Translations under genes and position numbers: made by a program
In this document: positions 46,683 to 57,313 of the stretch, piece by piece
How positions within the stretch are numbered: position 1 is the stretch's first letter
Layout of the letters: each line of letters starts with the position of its first letter
The notes under the pieces: model-generated
Databases searched by the model: none
What the model was told of the DNA's origin: nothing
What the model saw: only the letters and a program-made list of their open reading frames with translations
Source: Catonia carolina
Lineage: Eukaryota > Arthropoda > Insecta > Hemiptera > Achilidae
Reading direction: 5' to 3'
DNA length: 64,000 nt
Assembly (NCBI GenBank): GCA_035578175.1
Contig: JAQMRL010000022.1
Span: 2,046,001 to 2,110,000 of the forward strand

Positions 46683-48546
46683 ATAGTTTATGTATTATTT
46701 TTTCAACATGAAGATATAATAATAATTTCTGGGTCAGTTTAGTAATTTAGTTGGTAGAAAGTTGCTATAAACTACAACCATCGATTGAACTTGATAAGAT
46801 CTGACAGCAAACTATAAACACACACAAATGGGAATGCGTGTTACAACGAACGCAAAAACAAGCTAAGAGCACACAAAAAACAAATAAAGTTTTTTTTAAC
46901 TTAAAAATTATTTATGGTCAGTTTAATAAAAACATTCAGTAAAAATTTTAAAAAGTTTTTAATATATCCTGAAGAAGACAGCACTCAGATGCGTTGCTTC
47001 CGTATGATGTTCAGGTTGATGCAGATGATATAAGAGTTTTCTTAGGGCCTGATGGTGTTCAATTTCTCGTTAAGTTGGAGAAAGACTCAAGTTTTCTTTA
47101 CTTCAGTTTTGAAAGGATTGTTAAAAAATATAATTCAAGTGAATCAGTGTTAAATATCTAAAAGTCTAGCCTTTTTGAGTTTTGAATTTCTACACTACCG
47201 TCAAAAAAAGCTTATAATAAAATATTGTCTCGCGATTTGCTACAAATAAAAAGATTTATAATGTTGATAATTAATATGAAATATCTGTCTCCTATAGTCA
47301 GAATGCGTGACATTAATCAAATTATAAACTTAATATATATTATATGATTTTTTTTTCAACATGAAGGTAGAATATTATTGAGTTGATAGAATTATTTAAG
47401 CTAAATTAAGATGAATTCCCTTATTCACCTTATTTATGTCTTATTATGTCTTGTTTATTATGTATTTAAGCTATTCTATTGCGCTAGTACATTTTATAAC
47501 AATAATACAGACATTAGTTTATATTGTCGAGAAAAATTTAAAAAGATAAATAAATAAAAAGTAAAAATATTGATGGAATATTGGGGAAATGAGGAATTTT
47601 AACTGTAATTGAAACACTTGTTTGAGAAATCACACATGTCCATTTTTATCGAAATTAAGTTATTGTTAAAAATCGAATATTTCATTGCATATCTATAATT
47701 TTATAGAGAAAGCCACAAGTCCCGCTACTAAAATTGTAGATTTAACCTGCAAAAAATTCTTTTTTGTTTGAGAAACAATATAAGAAATATTTTTTTAACC
47801 ATCAGCAGAAAAAGTTGATAAGCCCGAAGAAATGTAGTATTGTTTTTCTTAAAATTATAATGAATAAAAAAATTTAACTACGTTTTTAATAGGCCCTAAC
47901 ACAATATAATCTTGAACAAATATTCTGTAAATTAATATTACAACATAAATAGACTGGAGTATCCTTAGTAAAACAAGTTGTATTAAGTCTATTTATTTCG
48001 TCAATATGCATTTATTAGAGAAAAACCACAAGTCCATGCTGGAAAATTCCCTCGTCTAATAATATCCATTAAAACTAAGATAAAATTTATAACAACGATT
48101 TACATTTCTTTTAAAGAAGTACTTCAAATTCATGTCAAATAATTTTCAGCAATATGTATTTATAAAATTAGAAAAATAGTTTCTGTATTTCCTGAAAAAT
48201 CACTTGCATTGGACTCGTGTTGTTTCTCTAACAAGCGACTCAATTGGACAGCCCATTTATTAATAAAACCATAATAAGAAAAATGGAAATATTTACTGCT
48301 TAGAATTGTCCTTTTACCCTTATGCGATAAACTTTTCAATTTCTTCAATATCTTATATGATTAATACCTCTCTCCCTTCTCCCTTTAATAATTAATAGCA
48401 GATAAACTATAAAACTAGATAAACTTGATCTGCTATTAATTATCCCTTCTCCCTTTATAAGATTAATACTCTCTCTCTTCTTATAGTATTAATTAGTATA
48501 GTATTACTAGTATATGATTAGGATAGTATCTACCTGTTTAAATTCC
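46683..48546. other. AT-rich sequence with old internal duplications
   Basis: Several blocks recur nearby: 47222-47283 versus 45335-45405; TTTTTTCAACATGAAG at about 46700 and 47350; the TATTGCGCTAGTACATTTTA block at 47478-47530 versus 49437-49500. Degenerate AGAGAAA--CACAAGTCC units occur near 47703 and 48013. No coding potential was seen. Confidence 0.5.
48388..48443. repeat. Perfect 16-bp inverted repeat
   Basis: ATAATTAATAGCAGAT at 48388-48403 and ATCTGCTATTAATTAT at 48428-48443, with a 24-base loop. CCCTTCTCCCTTTA occurs on both outer sides, so the unit looks like an inverted insertion or a duplication of local sequence. Confidence 0.6.
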
Positions 48547-48554
48547 TACTTCGA

Positions 48555-48737
48555 TTGTTTTTTTTTTTTGGTTTAACTACGTCCGACTGTTCTGCAATTA
48601 CTGCTAATGCAGACGGTGAAGAATGAAATTATTTTTTTGTAACGTATGAAAAAATGCCGTGCCTGCTGGGATTCGAACCCAAGACCGCATGATGAGAGGC
48701 GAGCACGTTACCAACTACGCCAATGCAGTCGGCATAT
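48555..48737 (-). repeat. tRNA-derived SINE, head A / tail 2, 8-bp TSD
   Basis: On the minus strand: CTGCATTGGCGTAGTTGG, GTAACGTGCTCGCC, TGGGTTCGAATCCCAGC, body GCACGGCATTTTTTCATACG, tail 2 with CACCGTCTGCATTAGCAG and ACAGTCGGACGTAGTT, then an A-run. A TACTTCGA duplication lies at 48547-48554 and 48738-48745. Confidence 0.85.
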
Positions 48738-48745
48738 TACTTCGA

Positions 48746-49569
48746 CTGCTAATTTTGGCTTTAACCTTAGGTACGTATGCCTAAAATAGTAATAAAAAAT
48801 TTTAAACAGTTCTGGTAAAAGCTACAATTAATCAATAATATAATTTTTTACTCGATTATTCTTGAAACTTTACATAGCTCATGACAGTTTGGCAAGCACG
48901 GGTATTACAGTATATATAGGTCTACGTTGTGACGCATAGCGAATGCTTTCGTATATCTTGTCTAAATACAATATTCGCTTAAATAATCAGAAGAAACTTA
49001 ACAAATTTTAATTATTTAAGTATTTCTAAAACAAAGAAATTATAAAAAAAACAGAAATTATGTTTATTTAAAAGACAGAAAATAATTCAAGAATAAAAAT
49101 CTAATACAATACCATATAGTGCCAGTATTTGCGTTGTTATATTAAACACTAACTCAAAGTTTATAGAGAACTGTGCTTAATCAATTTTAAGTACAACATT
49201 TGAACTTAAAATTGATTGAGGTTAACAATTTACAATGCTAAGTTAATATTACCGAATTTACACGTTAATGTGTACATTTTATGTACAAATGGTAGAGCTT
49301 AATTTAATCGTTTTGCATTTTAAAATATTTAGTCAAACAATTTACCTAGCCAAACTGTCGCTCAGATTGAATTATTTAACTGTGCAATCCAAACACAACA
49401 CATCGGTCAATAAATACATTTCAAGAAAAACTATACTATTATTGCGCTTGTATATTTTATAACAATAATAAAGACATTTGTTTGTATTGGCGAGAAAAAT
49501 AATTGGCGAGCCAATTAAGGAATCCATAATAAGAAAATGGAATTACAATATAGTCGCAACAATCTGAAC
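48746..49569. other. AT-rich sequence, nothing recognised beyond a diverged duplicate
   Basis: 49437-49500 is a diverged copy of 47478-47530. The rest is unrecognised. Confidence 0.5.
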
Positions 49570-49640
49570 ACGTAAGATGTCCGACCTTTGTGGATTATCG
49601 ATTTGTGCGGATTATCGATGTTTACAATCTGAGATTTCGG
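49570..49640. mobile_element. Possible pogo/Tigger terminal remnant
   Basis: GTGGATTATCGATTTGTGCG followed by GATTATCGATG gives the repeated GGATTATCGAT word seen near the termini of pogo/Tigger-type elements. A pogo transposase fragment lies at 51566-51965 on the minus strand, beyond the HINE-like copy 5, so the two may be parts of one split element. The matching opposite terminus was not found. Confidence 0.3.
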
Positions 49641-49875
49641 TAATCAAAATTACAAATACGTATACTGTATTAGGATAAAAGAAATATAGATTTAACAAAA
49701 TATAACACAATAATAGAACTCACAAATAGAACACAAAATTATAATTGATACCTTATTTGAATTCTTTAACAGTATTATTTTCATATCATTTTCAAAAAAA
49801 ACACAATTTTAAAACAAACGATGGTAACTTGTGACTGCCAGTGCTGTTACGCCACGGGAATAATGTTATACGACC
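49641..49875. other. AT-rich sequence, nothing recognised
   Basis: May be part of a split pogo element; there is no direct evidence. Confidence 0.4.
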
Positions 49876-50032
49876 TTTTTTACTTTCTCTTGCCTATATG
49901 AATATATAGGAAGGAAAGTATTGTTTTCATGTCGATTTTTCGAAATCGAGTTTTCACCGGATCTATAGGCTACGTTTTCGGACCCCCTGAACCCAAAAAA
50001 CATGTTTTTAGCGATTGGTCTGTGTGTGTGTC

Positions 50033-50071
<39 letters not shown>

Positions 50072-51565
50072 GTGTGCGTGTGTGTGTGTGTGTGAACAGA
50101 ATATCTCAAGAACGGAACATCGTACGAACTTGAAACTTGAAACTGAAGTTACATACTACCGGACCCGACACGAGCATTTTCATCAAAATCGGTCAACCGG
50201 AAGTAGTAGTTTATTCGTGTAATTTTTCACTTTTTTCGATTTTCTCAAAAACTGGTCTTACGATTTTATTTTTAAAATCGCCTGATTTACTAAATTTTTT
50301 ATTCTCTACAAGATAGGGTAGGCGCCATGTTTGCTGAAATTCTCGGTGAGGCCGTTTTCACGTAAAGAAATTGTTTTTTTAAGTTTACGGCTTTAATATG
50401 CTGTAATAAAATAAATAATTCCCTCTCAGTATCTCCGCCAGGGATCAGCCAATTTGAAACATAACTATTTAATTTGAAGAGGATTTAATTCACTCCTCAC
50501 AAGAGAATGCCAAATTTGTTGTGAACAAATGAAATCATGCAAACACGTATGTTATGTTTGTAGCGTAATTATTGAATCTCGTTTTAAAATAATAGTTATC
50601 ATAAATAATAATAATCATCACAGATAATTCATTTAAAAGATAGTTATTCTTATTTATTCTTCAACAAACATATATATATTTATTTTAAACTTAAGAGCGA
50701 ATTATTGTTGTTGTTGTTTTTAATAAGTCTACTATTCAATAGCTTCCAGATAATCACAGTTGTTTTAAATTAGAATGATTTGTGTCTCTTTTAGTATTAT
50801 GAACCTTATATTCCTGGTTATGTATTTATATTTACTATTAATTATATTTTACCACTATTTGTTAAGACTGCATGAGGGACCCACTCGTTTGGTTTGGCCT
50901 CCAGTCCCCCATTAAAATAATTTACAATTCTATTTTCTTTTTCTTAGTTGCCTAGTAACCATATTTTGTTGATGAAATCAAATAATTTTTAAAGTATTTA
51001 TTTTAATCAGCTGGAGATATCTATTTTTATTTCAATAGACTCAAAAATAAACAACTCCAGGTGTTCATCAAATTTGTCATATTACAATGCATTTAGCGCA
51101 AAAATGTATATAATAAAAGTTGTAGAGAATTTTAAATTCTACAACTTTTATTTCAAACATTTTTTTGTATAACGCTTAGTTTAGCGGTAATTAGCAATTT
51201 TCTGTTTTTTTTTTTTCACGAAAACGTGTGAAAACCCGATTTTTTAAGATTTCGGCCTTGGTATGCATTTTACGATAAAGGTGTATATAATCAAATTTAT
51301 AGGAAATTAAAAGATCTACAACTTTTATTGAAAGCATTTTTCTCTACAGAGCCTAGTTTAGCGTGAAAGAGTGATTTTCCATATTTTAAAGCCGAACAGG
51401 TCGATTTTCATTTTGCGTCTTTCACTCATGATTAAAATAAGGTTATGTTTTTTTGAGGTTAGGTTTTTTGTTTATTTCTAATGTTTTATTACTAATGTTA
51501 GATTATTTTGTTAATTATTTGCATTGGCAAGAGAAAGTTGTGTGAGTGTTTCACACCAGATTTTT
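49876..51565 (+). mobile_element. HINE-like repeat, copy 5, split by a 685-bp insertion
   Basis: The left ACTTTCTCTTGCC is at 49882-49894, a GT microsatellite at 50022-50094, the right GGCAAGAGAAAGT at 51526-51538 and an intact terminal hairpin at 51540-51556, then CAGATTTTT. The inserted segment 50402-51086 interrupts it. Without it the copy is ~1.0 kb. The right end lies directly against the pogo coding fragment, which defines the family's 3' boundary at about 51565. Confidence 0.8.
50402..51086. mobile_element. Solo LTR candidate (TG...CA, 4-bp TSD)
   Basis: The 685-bp insertion into HINE-like copy 5 begins TGTAATA and ends TATTACA, a 7-bp inverted repeat with TG..CA ends. A 4-bp ATGC duplication flanks it at 50398-50401 and 51087-51090. 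The uninterrupted consensus (TTTAATATGCATTTT in copy 1) proves the empty site. It is non-coding with several AATAAA-type words. These traits fit a solo LTR left by LTR-LTR recombination (4-bp duplication as in Ty3/Gypsy-like elements). A non-autonomous DNA transposon is the alternative. Confidence 0.7.
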
Positions 51566-51965
51566 AACTTTAAATCCAGCGGCAGTCTTTTCCCCCTTAT
51601 GACCTAAGGTTTTACCTGGCAAAATTTTCCAGTACAATGCCGACTCATCTCCATAGTAAACTTGATCTGCTGTTAAACCCCGTTTTTCTAATTCCTCCTG
51701 GAATTTTGTTTTAAAGTCCATAAAATCGTCGATATCACTAAATTCTTTTTCGCCGGTAGCAGTTAACAGTCTAATACCGTATCGTTGTGTGAATTTGTCC
51801 AACCAGCCATTACTGGCTTGAAAGTCGTCTTCCCCAGACATTTTCTTGAGAAAAAAACTTCGCTTTTGGGTAATAATGTCTCCACTGACTGTAGATTGCC
51901 TTGCTCTTTCTTGCAAAATTCAAGAGAAGCCCGCTCGCCATTAGGTTTACCTGCTGCTTCCAAAA
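51566..51965 (-). pseudogene. Pogo/Tigger (CENP-B-like) transposase fragment
   Basis: The minus-strand frame from 51916 reads MQERARQSTVSGDIITQKRS, FFLKKMSGEDDFQASNGWLD, KFTQRYGIR (CENP-B-type helix-turn-helix: SG--I--KA, F-AS-GWL-KF--R-GIR), then LTADQVYYGDESALYWKILP and GKTLGHKGEKTAAGFK, the first DDE_1 block with the catalytic D in GDESALYW (family usually N-DE-GL-W). The frame is cut off at 51566 by the boundary of HINE-like copy 5. Upstream, frames at 51963 and 52103 overlap and carry frameshifted continuation, e.g. KILEAAGKPNG. No intact N-terminus. Confidence 0.8.
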
Positions 51966-53543
51966 TTTTTTTTCAGTGGTCCGCACTCCATTAATTTTAT
52001 TAGACTTTTTAAAGAATTTTCTAAATGCTAAAGAAATAATTAAAAACATGATAATAAGTGATCGTTGCATTACTGGAGGTTTCGGTGTACCGCCTCGAAA
52101 CACTTGAGAATGAGCGTGATAAAAGAAATGAATAGGTGTATAAAAAGTAATTATAATAATTTATAAAATCGTATTTTAGGGAAATAAATAAAATAAGTCA
52201 AAATAGTTATCTATTAAGCACATTAGTCATGTAGGTATTGAACCTAAGCGTTAATGTTAAAAAAATCAATATAATAATTAATCTAGATTTAATAATATAT
52301 TATAAAAGAGTTATTTAGTGTGGCCAAATTTTAAAGGCCTAGTTCCAACTCAACAGCTACTGTAAAATGACTTTCTCAGTTATAGATGTTTTTTAGCTCG
52401 TAATACATTGTTTAATTAATTAAAATGGACAGACTACTTTTTTACAAGAAGTAATAATAAAAATTCCAGAATAACTCATGGTTGAACAAACAAAGTTATA
52501 AAATTTGTAATAATATTTTTCTCGCTAATGCGATAAAATGTTGTAGTCCATAAAATTAATGGAGAATACTTAATCGACAAAATAACGACATTTTTATTAA
52601 TAGTATTACATCATTTTAACCTATGAACATTTAAAAATTTTAACAATGGAATAATATTTGTTTTAACTAACTAAAAATTGTGCGAATTCATTTAAATCTA
52701 TTGTAAATATTGAAATATTACAGGTGGAAATATTTTTGTACCCTTCAACATAGTGTGTATTATTTTAATTAATTAAATTATGAAATCGAACGTAGGTTGT
52801 GTAAATAATATATTTTGACATAAATAATTATATTTCTCTTTGACCTTTATTAATAATTAGTGAATGGTGCTACACAAGTTTTTCATAACTCGCCCATAAT
52901 TTTTAAAAAATGTAGCACAATGAGTGTCCAGTTACTGTAGATACGGCTAAATATTTCTGAAAGTAAGCATATCATAAAATATTTAACAATAATTATTGAT
53001 CATTATGAAAAACCAACAGTTTTTGTCCGCCATCTTTCATATGCCATATTTATGATAACTTTAATTTTTTTAACAACAGGTAGACAAAGTAATAATTCAT
53101 GTAACACCGCATTTAAATTCTAAAACCGATCCTGCAAACTGATTTCTAGTTTATTGTTTTACTAAAACGATAGTCGCCAAAATGGTTTTCAGAGAAATCA
53201 TTAAAACCAGTTTGTTTAATCGTAATACAGATATTAACGTAACACCTTTAACCAGAGTCGTTAGGCCGAGGAAATTGGACAGTCTACCTTTTAGGTATGC
53301 CTCCGAGTCGCTTGCTGTTCAAGAGTAACGAAATAACCCTGTGGAAAGAAGGGATGTTGATCGGCTGTTCAAGTGACTTAAATCCACAGGACTAATGTTC
53401 GTCATATTGTTTGATTCTTTTGTTTATAGCTAGGAGTCCTGGATGAAACCCCAGCTTTTAAGTTTAAATGTGTTCAACAGATGATACGAAGATAAAAGAA
53501 CAATAATTTATTTCTATAATTTTTATCTAGTTGTGTCCCATGT
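51966..53543. other. AT-rich sequence, nothing recognised
   Basis: The first ~140 bp may still be pogo sequence on the minus strand (overlapping frames to 52107) but I cannot place it. The remainder shows no repeat or coding signal; 53220-53420 is slightly GC-richer and unrecognised. Confidence 0.45.
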
Positions 53544-53927
53544 TTGAGCCACCACAGGCAATCAGAAAAGGAGAATGAACTAAGAAAAGGAGAATGTTTA
53601 CCATTTTTCATTAATCGGTTACAATTTCAACTCATTATGCCAGACCCAATGGAATCCACTTACACCATTTTACCTGTTGATTTGATTCACCGAGAGTCAG
53701 ATTGTGTTGATAGTGAGACCCATTGGGTACCCGGAACGGAGAAAATTAAACATTTTCACATATCCTGTTTTTTGCACATTATTAAAATTCAGAATTTTCT
53801 GCGTCCAATGATGTATACATCATTGGACGCAGAAATTATAATTATAATTAATAATTTGTTGGGGTTTTTGGAATTTTTAACCCAAAAAAAAATTAAAAAT
53901 ATGTTGAACCCTTACGATATTTTCTAA
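53544..53927 (+). other. Unrecognised 127-codon open frame containing a 40-bp perfect palindrome
   Basis: The frame opens MSHHRQSEKENELRKGECLP, has a mid part PMESTYTILPVDLIHRESD, and ends in an Ile/Asn/Leu-rich part. No domain recognised. It opens with TTG or another non-ATG codon: the base triplet at 53544 lies inside GTTTGAGCC, so the real start is uncertain. The palindrome at 53796-53835 lies inside it, which argues against simple conserved coding. Confidence 0.25.
53796..53835. repeat. Perfect 40-bp palindrome
   Basis: TTTCTGCGTCCAATGATGTA is followed immediately by its exact reverse complement, with no spacer. It could extrude a 20-bp cruciform. Recent origin is likely because long perfect palindromes erode quickly. 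Confidence 0.95.
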
Positions 53928-54304
53928 ACGTTATCAGTTTGCATACACAAATCTATTTTTTGAATGACAAACTGTAAACTCATAATTTTTGTTTTTTGTT
54001 TTAAAACTTTATGTCGGCATTAGACCAGCTGTGAATGTAATAGTTGAGGAATTTCCAGATTATGATCCTGGAATGTATTAGAGGTAACTATTTTGTAGTA
54101 CTTATAATGTGTTCTCTTTTAGGTTTTTCTTGTTTCCCGTAAACAGCAATTTTTGACACATAGGAAAGATTTTCTCAGCAAAATGTAAACGGATTTTAAT
54201 GAAATTTTTGCAAAGCCTTTTATGCCATAATTTAAATGTACTGAGTTAATATTACAGTAAAAAAATGAGTTTAAATAATTCAAAAGTAATTTTCTTATCT
54301 TCCT

Positions 54305-54308
<4 letters not shown>
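53928..54308. other. AT-rich sequence, nothing recognised
   Basis: No features were seen. Confidence 0.55.
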
Positions 54309-54364
<56 letters not shown>

Positions 54365-54393
54365 CAATACAATAACTTATTAAACTTATTACG

Positions 54394-54425
<32 letters not shown>
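54309..54425. repeat. Two (TA)n microsatellite runs
   Basis: (TA)n at 54309-54362 and again at 54398-54425, separated by a short AT-rich spacer. Confidence 0.95.
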
Positions 54426-54428
<3 letters not shown>

Positions 54429-54842
54429 AACTATAAAAACGTTTCAAACACCAAATTGTATGAACATGTAGAGAGGATGTCAGAGACTTTCAGAAGAAGG
54501 AGAACACGATTTTACGGGCACATAAAGAGGATGAGCAATGACAGACTGACAAAGAAAATTTTGAATAACTTTGATAATACTAAGACTACTTTGAAGTGGT
54601 TTATCAATACTAAAGATGATCTAAAAAAACTTCGAGTTGAAGAAGAGGACATTTACGATAGAGACAAATTTAGGCAGAAGACAAATGACAAAAGGATAAG
54701 TCTGCCTGTGCAATCTGCAAGAAGAGAGGGTACTGGTGGGAGGTGGACGGATGAGAGAAGAAAGGAGCATTCCGAACGAATGAAGGCTTTTTGGGCAGAT
54801 AAGAGGAATGACATCCTGAGAAGAAGAGACCAAAATGCATAG
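54426..54842 (+). pseudogene. LINE ORF2 C-terminal fragment, open for ~128 codons
   Basis: The open segment reads YEHVERMSETFRRRRTRFYG, HIKRMSNDRLTKKILNNF, LKWFINTKDDLKKL, EEDIYDRDKFRQK, then GGRWTDERRKEHSERMKAFW and stops at 54842. It is the charged, basic C-terminus of a non-LTR element ORF2 (RFYGH--RM--DRL-K-I ... W---K-DL ... DI-DR--FR ... W--ER---HSERMK-FW). The same architecture, more decayed, is seen at 7850-8200. It is 5' truncated at the TA microsatellite; no stop is present, so this is a young or recently deposited copy. Confidence 0.75.
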
Positions 54843-54889
54843 TGCTTAACGTGATCCTTAGTCGGTCGATCAACGAATTAATATATATA

Positions 54890-56205
54890 CGAGGTAGGGT
54901 CAAAAATTTCCCGGAATGGTCGCTTACAGTCACGTATTTGTAAGCTGAAAGGGAAATTTTTGTTTGTGAGGTTGGCATAACTGGTAGTGAATGTGCTTTT
55001 GAGGTTAGCAGGCAGTTGTAGTTGGTTCCGTGCGTTCGGTGTTTAATATTGTAGATCGTAGTTTCTGTCTTTCGTCGGATTGTGCAATGTCGTCATTAGA
55101 GCAGCGTGGCAATATTAAATTCTGTGTGTTGCTGGAGAAATCACCCTCGGAGACTCTTGAGATGCTAAAAAAAGCATACGGAAATTCTGCGATGAAGAAA
55201 ACAGCAGTTTACGAGTGGCATAAGCGTTTTCGCGACGGTCGCGCAACAATTGAAGATGACGTTCGGACTGGGCGGCCTTCCACTTCCACTACAGACGACA
55301 ATGTTGAGCGCGTTCGACAAATTGTGCGTGCGGACAGGCGAACAACCATCAATACTATTGCCTCTGAAGTTGGTATTTCACATGGGAGTGTTCACAGCAT
55401 TCTTCATAATGACTTGAACATGCACCGTGTTTGCTTGCACATTGTTCCATAAATGTTATCCCCTGAGCAAAAGGAAATGAGAGTGACCATGTCCAGGGAC
55501 TTGATTGAAATGGCTGATGCAGATGACAGCTTCCTGCGCAAAATTGTTACAGGTGATGAGACATGGTGCTTTCTTTACGACCCTCAGACAAAACGGCAGT
55601 CCGCTGAATGGAAGTCAAAAACTTCACCAAGAAAACAAAAATTTCGCTTGGACAGAAGCCGGGGTAAGGCGATGTTGGAGGTGTTTTTTGATTACCGTGG
55701 AGTGATTCATTATGAATTTATTCCTGAAGGGAGAACAGTAAATAAAGAATTGTACACAGAGATCTTAAAACGGCTACGAGATGCAATTCGACGAAAACGA
55801 CCTGAAAAATGGGCAGAGAATGACTGGTATTTGTTGCACGACAATGCCCCAGCACATCGATCCCTAATGGTGAAACAATACCTTGCCAAGAATAATGTTA
55901 CCACTCTGGAACATCCTCCATATTCTCCCGATCTCGCACCACCAGATTTCTACCTGTTTCCAAGGTTAAAAATGGCATTGAAGGGACATCGTTTTGCTGA
56001 TTCGTCAGAGGTGATTGAAAATGCGACGGAGCGGCTGAAGGAACTTTCAAAAAACGGCTTTCAAGAGTGTTTCCAACAATTATATGAACGGTGGAATAAA
56101 TGTGTAGATGCAGGAGGAGAGTATTTTGAAGGGAAATAATGTAAGAATGTTATAAATATTTTTAATAAATTTTTAATAACCAATTCCGGGAACTTTTTGA
56201 CGTAG
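54890..56205 (+). mobile_element. Mariner element 2, near complete
   Basis: The left terminal repeat starts CGAGGTAGGGTCAAAAATTT at 54890. The right repeat (about 56182-56205) matches it inward (AAAAAGTTCCCGGAAT in reverse complement) but its outermost bases are altered. TA lies at 54888-54889 and 56206-56207. Length is 1316 bp. It differs from element 1 in both terminal sequence and transposase, so the two are separate lineages. Confidence 0.88.
55087..56139 (+). pseudogene. Mariner transposase (DD34D), single nonsense codon
   Basis: From ATG 55087 the frame runs 350 codons to 56139 with one interruption, TAA at codon 122 (55450-55452), between HIVP and MLSPEQKE, where mariners usually have a lysine or arginine; AAA/AAG to TAA is the simplest cause. 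Order: N-terminal HTH (EQRGNIKFCVLLEKSPSETL), YEWHKRFRDGRATIEDD, GRPSTSTTDD linker, second HTH (TINTIASEVGISHGSVHSIL), then D157 in GDETWCF, D252 in HDNAPAH and D287 in YSPDLAPPDFYLF, giving D34D spacing. All three catalytic aspartates are present. Read-through or a single reversion-type difference is all that separates it from an open frame, so related intact copies may exist elsewhere in this genome. Confidence 0.94.
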
Positions 56206-56207
56206 TA

Positions 56208-56804
56208 TATAAAGATGCTACTAATTCTGTGGGTGTAGGATAGCCTGAAAAGTAACCACAAAAAAATTGAACAGGATAACTCTAATAGTCTTTGAGAAAA
56301 TGTTCCTGACATTAACATTACGGAGATAGGCATTCCGGGGTCTCTTAATTTCAGAGAATAATTTCCTGACAAGCGATATTTACCTCTCATTTTTCCTGCG
56401 ACAGCCATTCTTCAATGAATAAAATAAATTAAAATCAAAACTTTCATACGTATAGTTAAAAAAATTTAAAAAATCCAATGAATTAAAAATTTGATCAACA
56501 ATACTGAAGGACTAGTCCGTCAAAAGATCACATCAATTTTCTGATCCACGTATATTTTCTGTAAACTTTGATAAACTAAATTAAGATAAATTATTATGTT
56601 CACCACCATTTATTCATTCCTGAATTGTATCTCTTACTTTTGAATTGACTCGCAAGTATTTTAATTTAGTATAAGCAAAAATATTAAAGATATTATTTTA
56701 GTATAATTTTATTTATTTGAAACTATTTAATTTGAATTTGAAGTATTTTAAACAATAACTATTTAATAATACGTAAATAAGTTTCACGAAAATCTCTATG
56801 TATG
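56208..56804. other. AT-rich sequence, nothing recognised
   Basis: No features were seen beyond the mariner's right flank. Confidence 0.55.
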
Positions 56805-56910
56805 AGATATACTACCATTTTTATAAAAAAAATTTGAGTTTGTTTTTATGTTTTATGTGAGGTAGATATACTACCATTTTTATAAAAAAAATTCTGAGTT
56901 TGTTTTTATG
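56805..56910. repeat. Tandem duplication, ~59-bp period
   Basis: GATATACTACCATTTTTATA, AAAAAAATT(C)TGAGTTTG and TTTTTATG occur at 56805-56850 and again at 56864-56910, differing by one inserted base. Confidence 0.9.
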
Positions 56911-57313
56911 TACAAAGTTGCAAAAAAATAAAAACGAAACAACCCATGCGAAAAATAAAAGTATTAAAAAATGAATGAGAATATGTGAACATTTTTCGCT
57001 TTTTTTAGAAGTATTTTGAGCTATCGAAGGAAAGTTTCTGATGCATTATGTCATTCTACCCTATTTAAAATAACTTCCGTTATTTCCTATTATTAATTCC
57101 AATTGTAGGTTATGATACAGTAACAGGTTTATTACGTAGCCCTGAAATAAACCCCAAGACATTCGGCTTTGAGCGTTACATTCAGTCTAATGCAGTCTAC
57201 TCGTTCTTGTTTTCATAAAATTAAATTTTATGTTTTTAAAAATGCTTTACTCCTAAGAATGAGAGCGAAAAGTGGCCCCAATAAACGTTCCTTTTCGAAC
57301 TATAAAATAGAAG
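56911..57313. other. AT-rich sequence, nothing recognised
   Basis: No features were seen. Confidence 0.5.

Noticed and set aside
47690..48045. Possible tandem array or CRISPR-like spacing of AGAGAAA--CACAAGTCC units
   Set aside because: Only two or three degenerate copies at irregular distances in a eukaryotic context; not a CRISPR and not a regular satellite.
54621..54978. Minus-strand frames of 70 and 102 codons
   Set aside because: Antisense to the LINE C-terminal fragment and running into the mariner's left end.
56061..56408. 115-codon minus-strand frame
   Set aside because: Spans the mariner right end into flanking DNA; chance frame.
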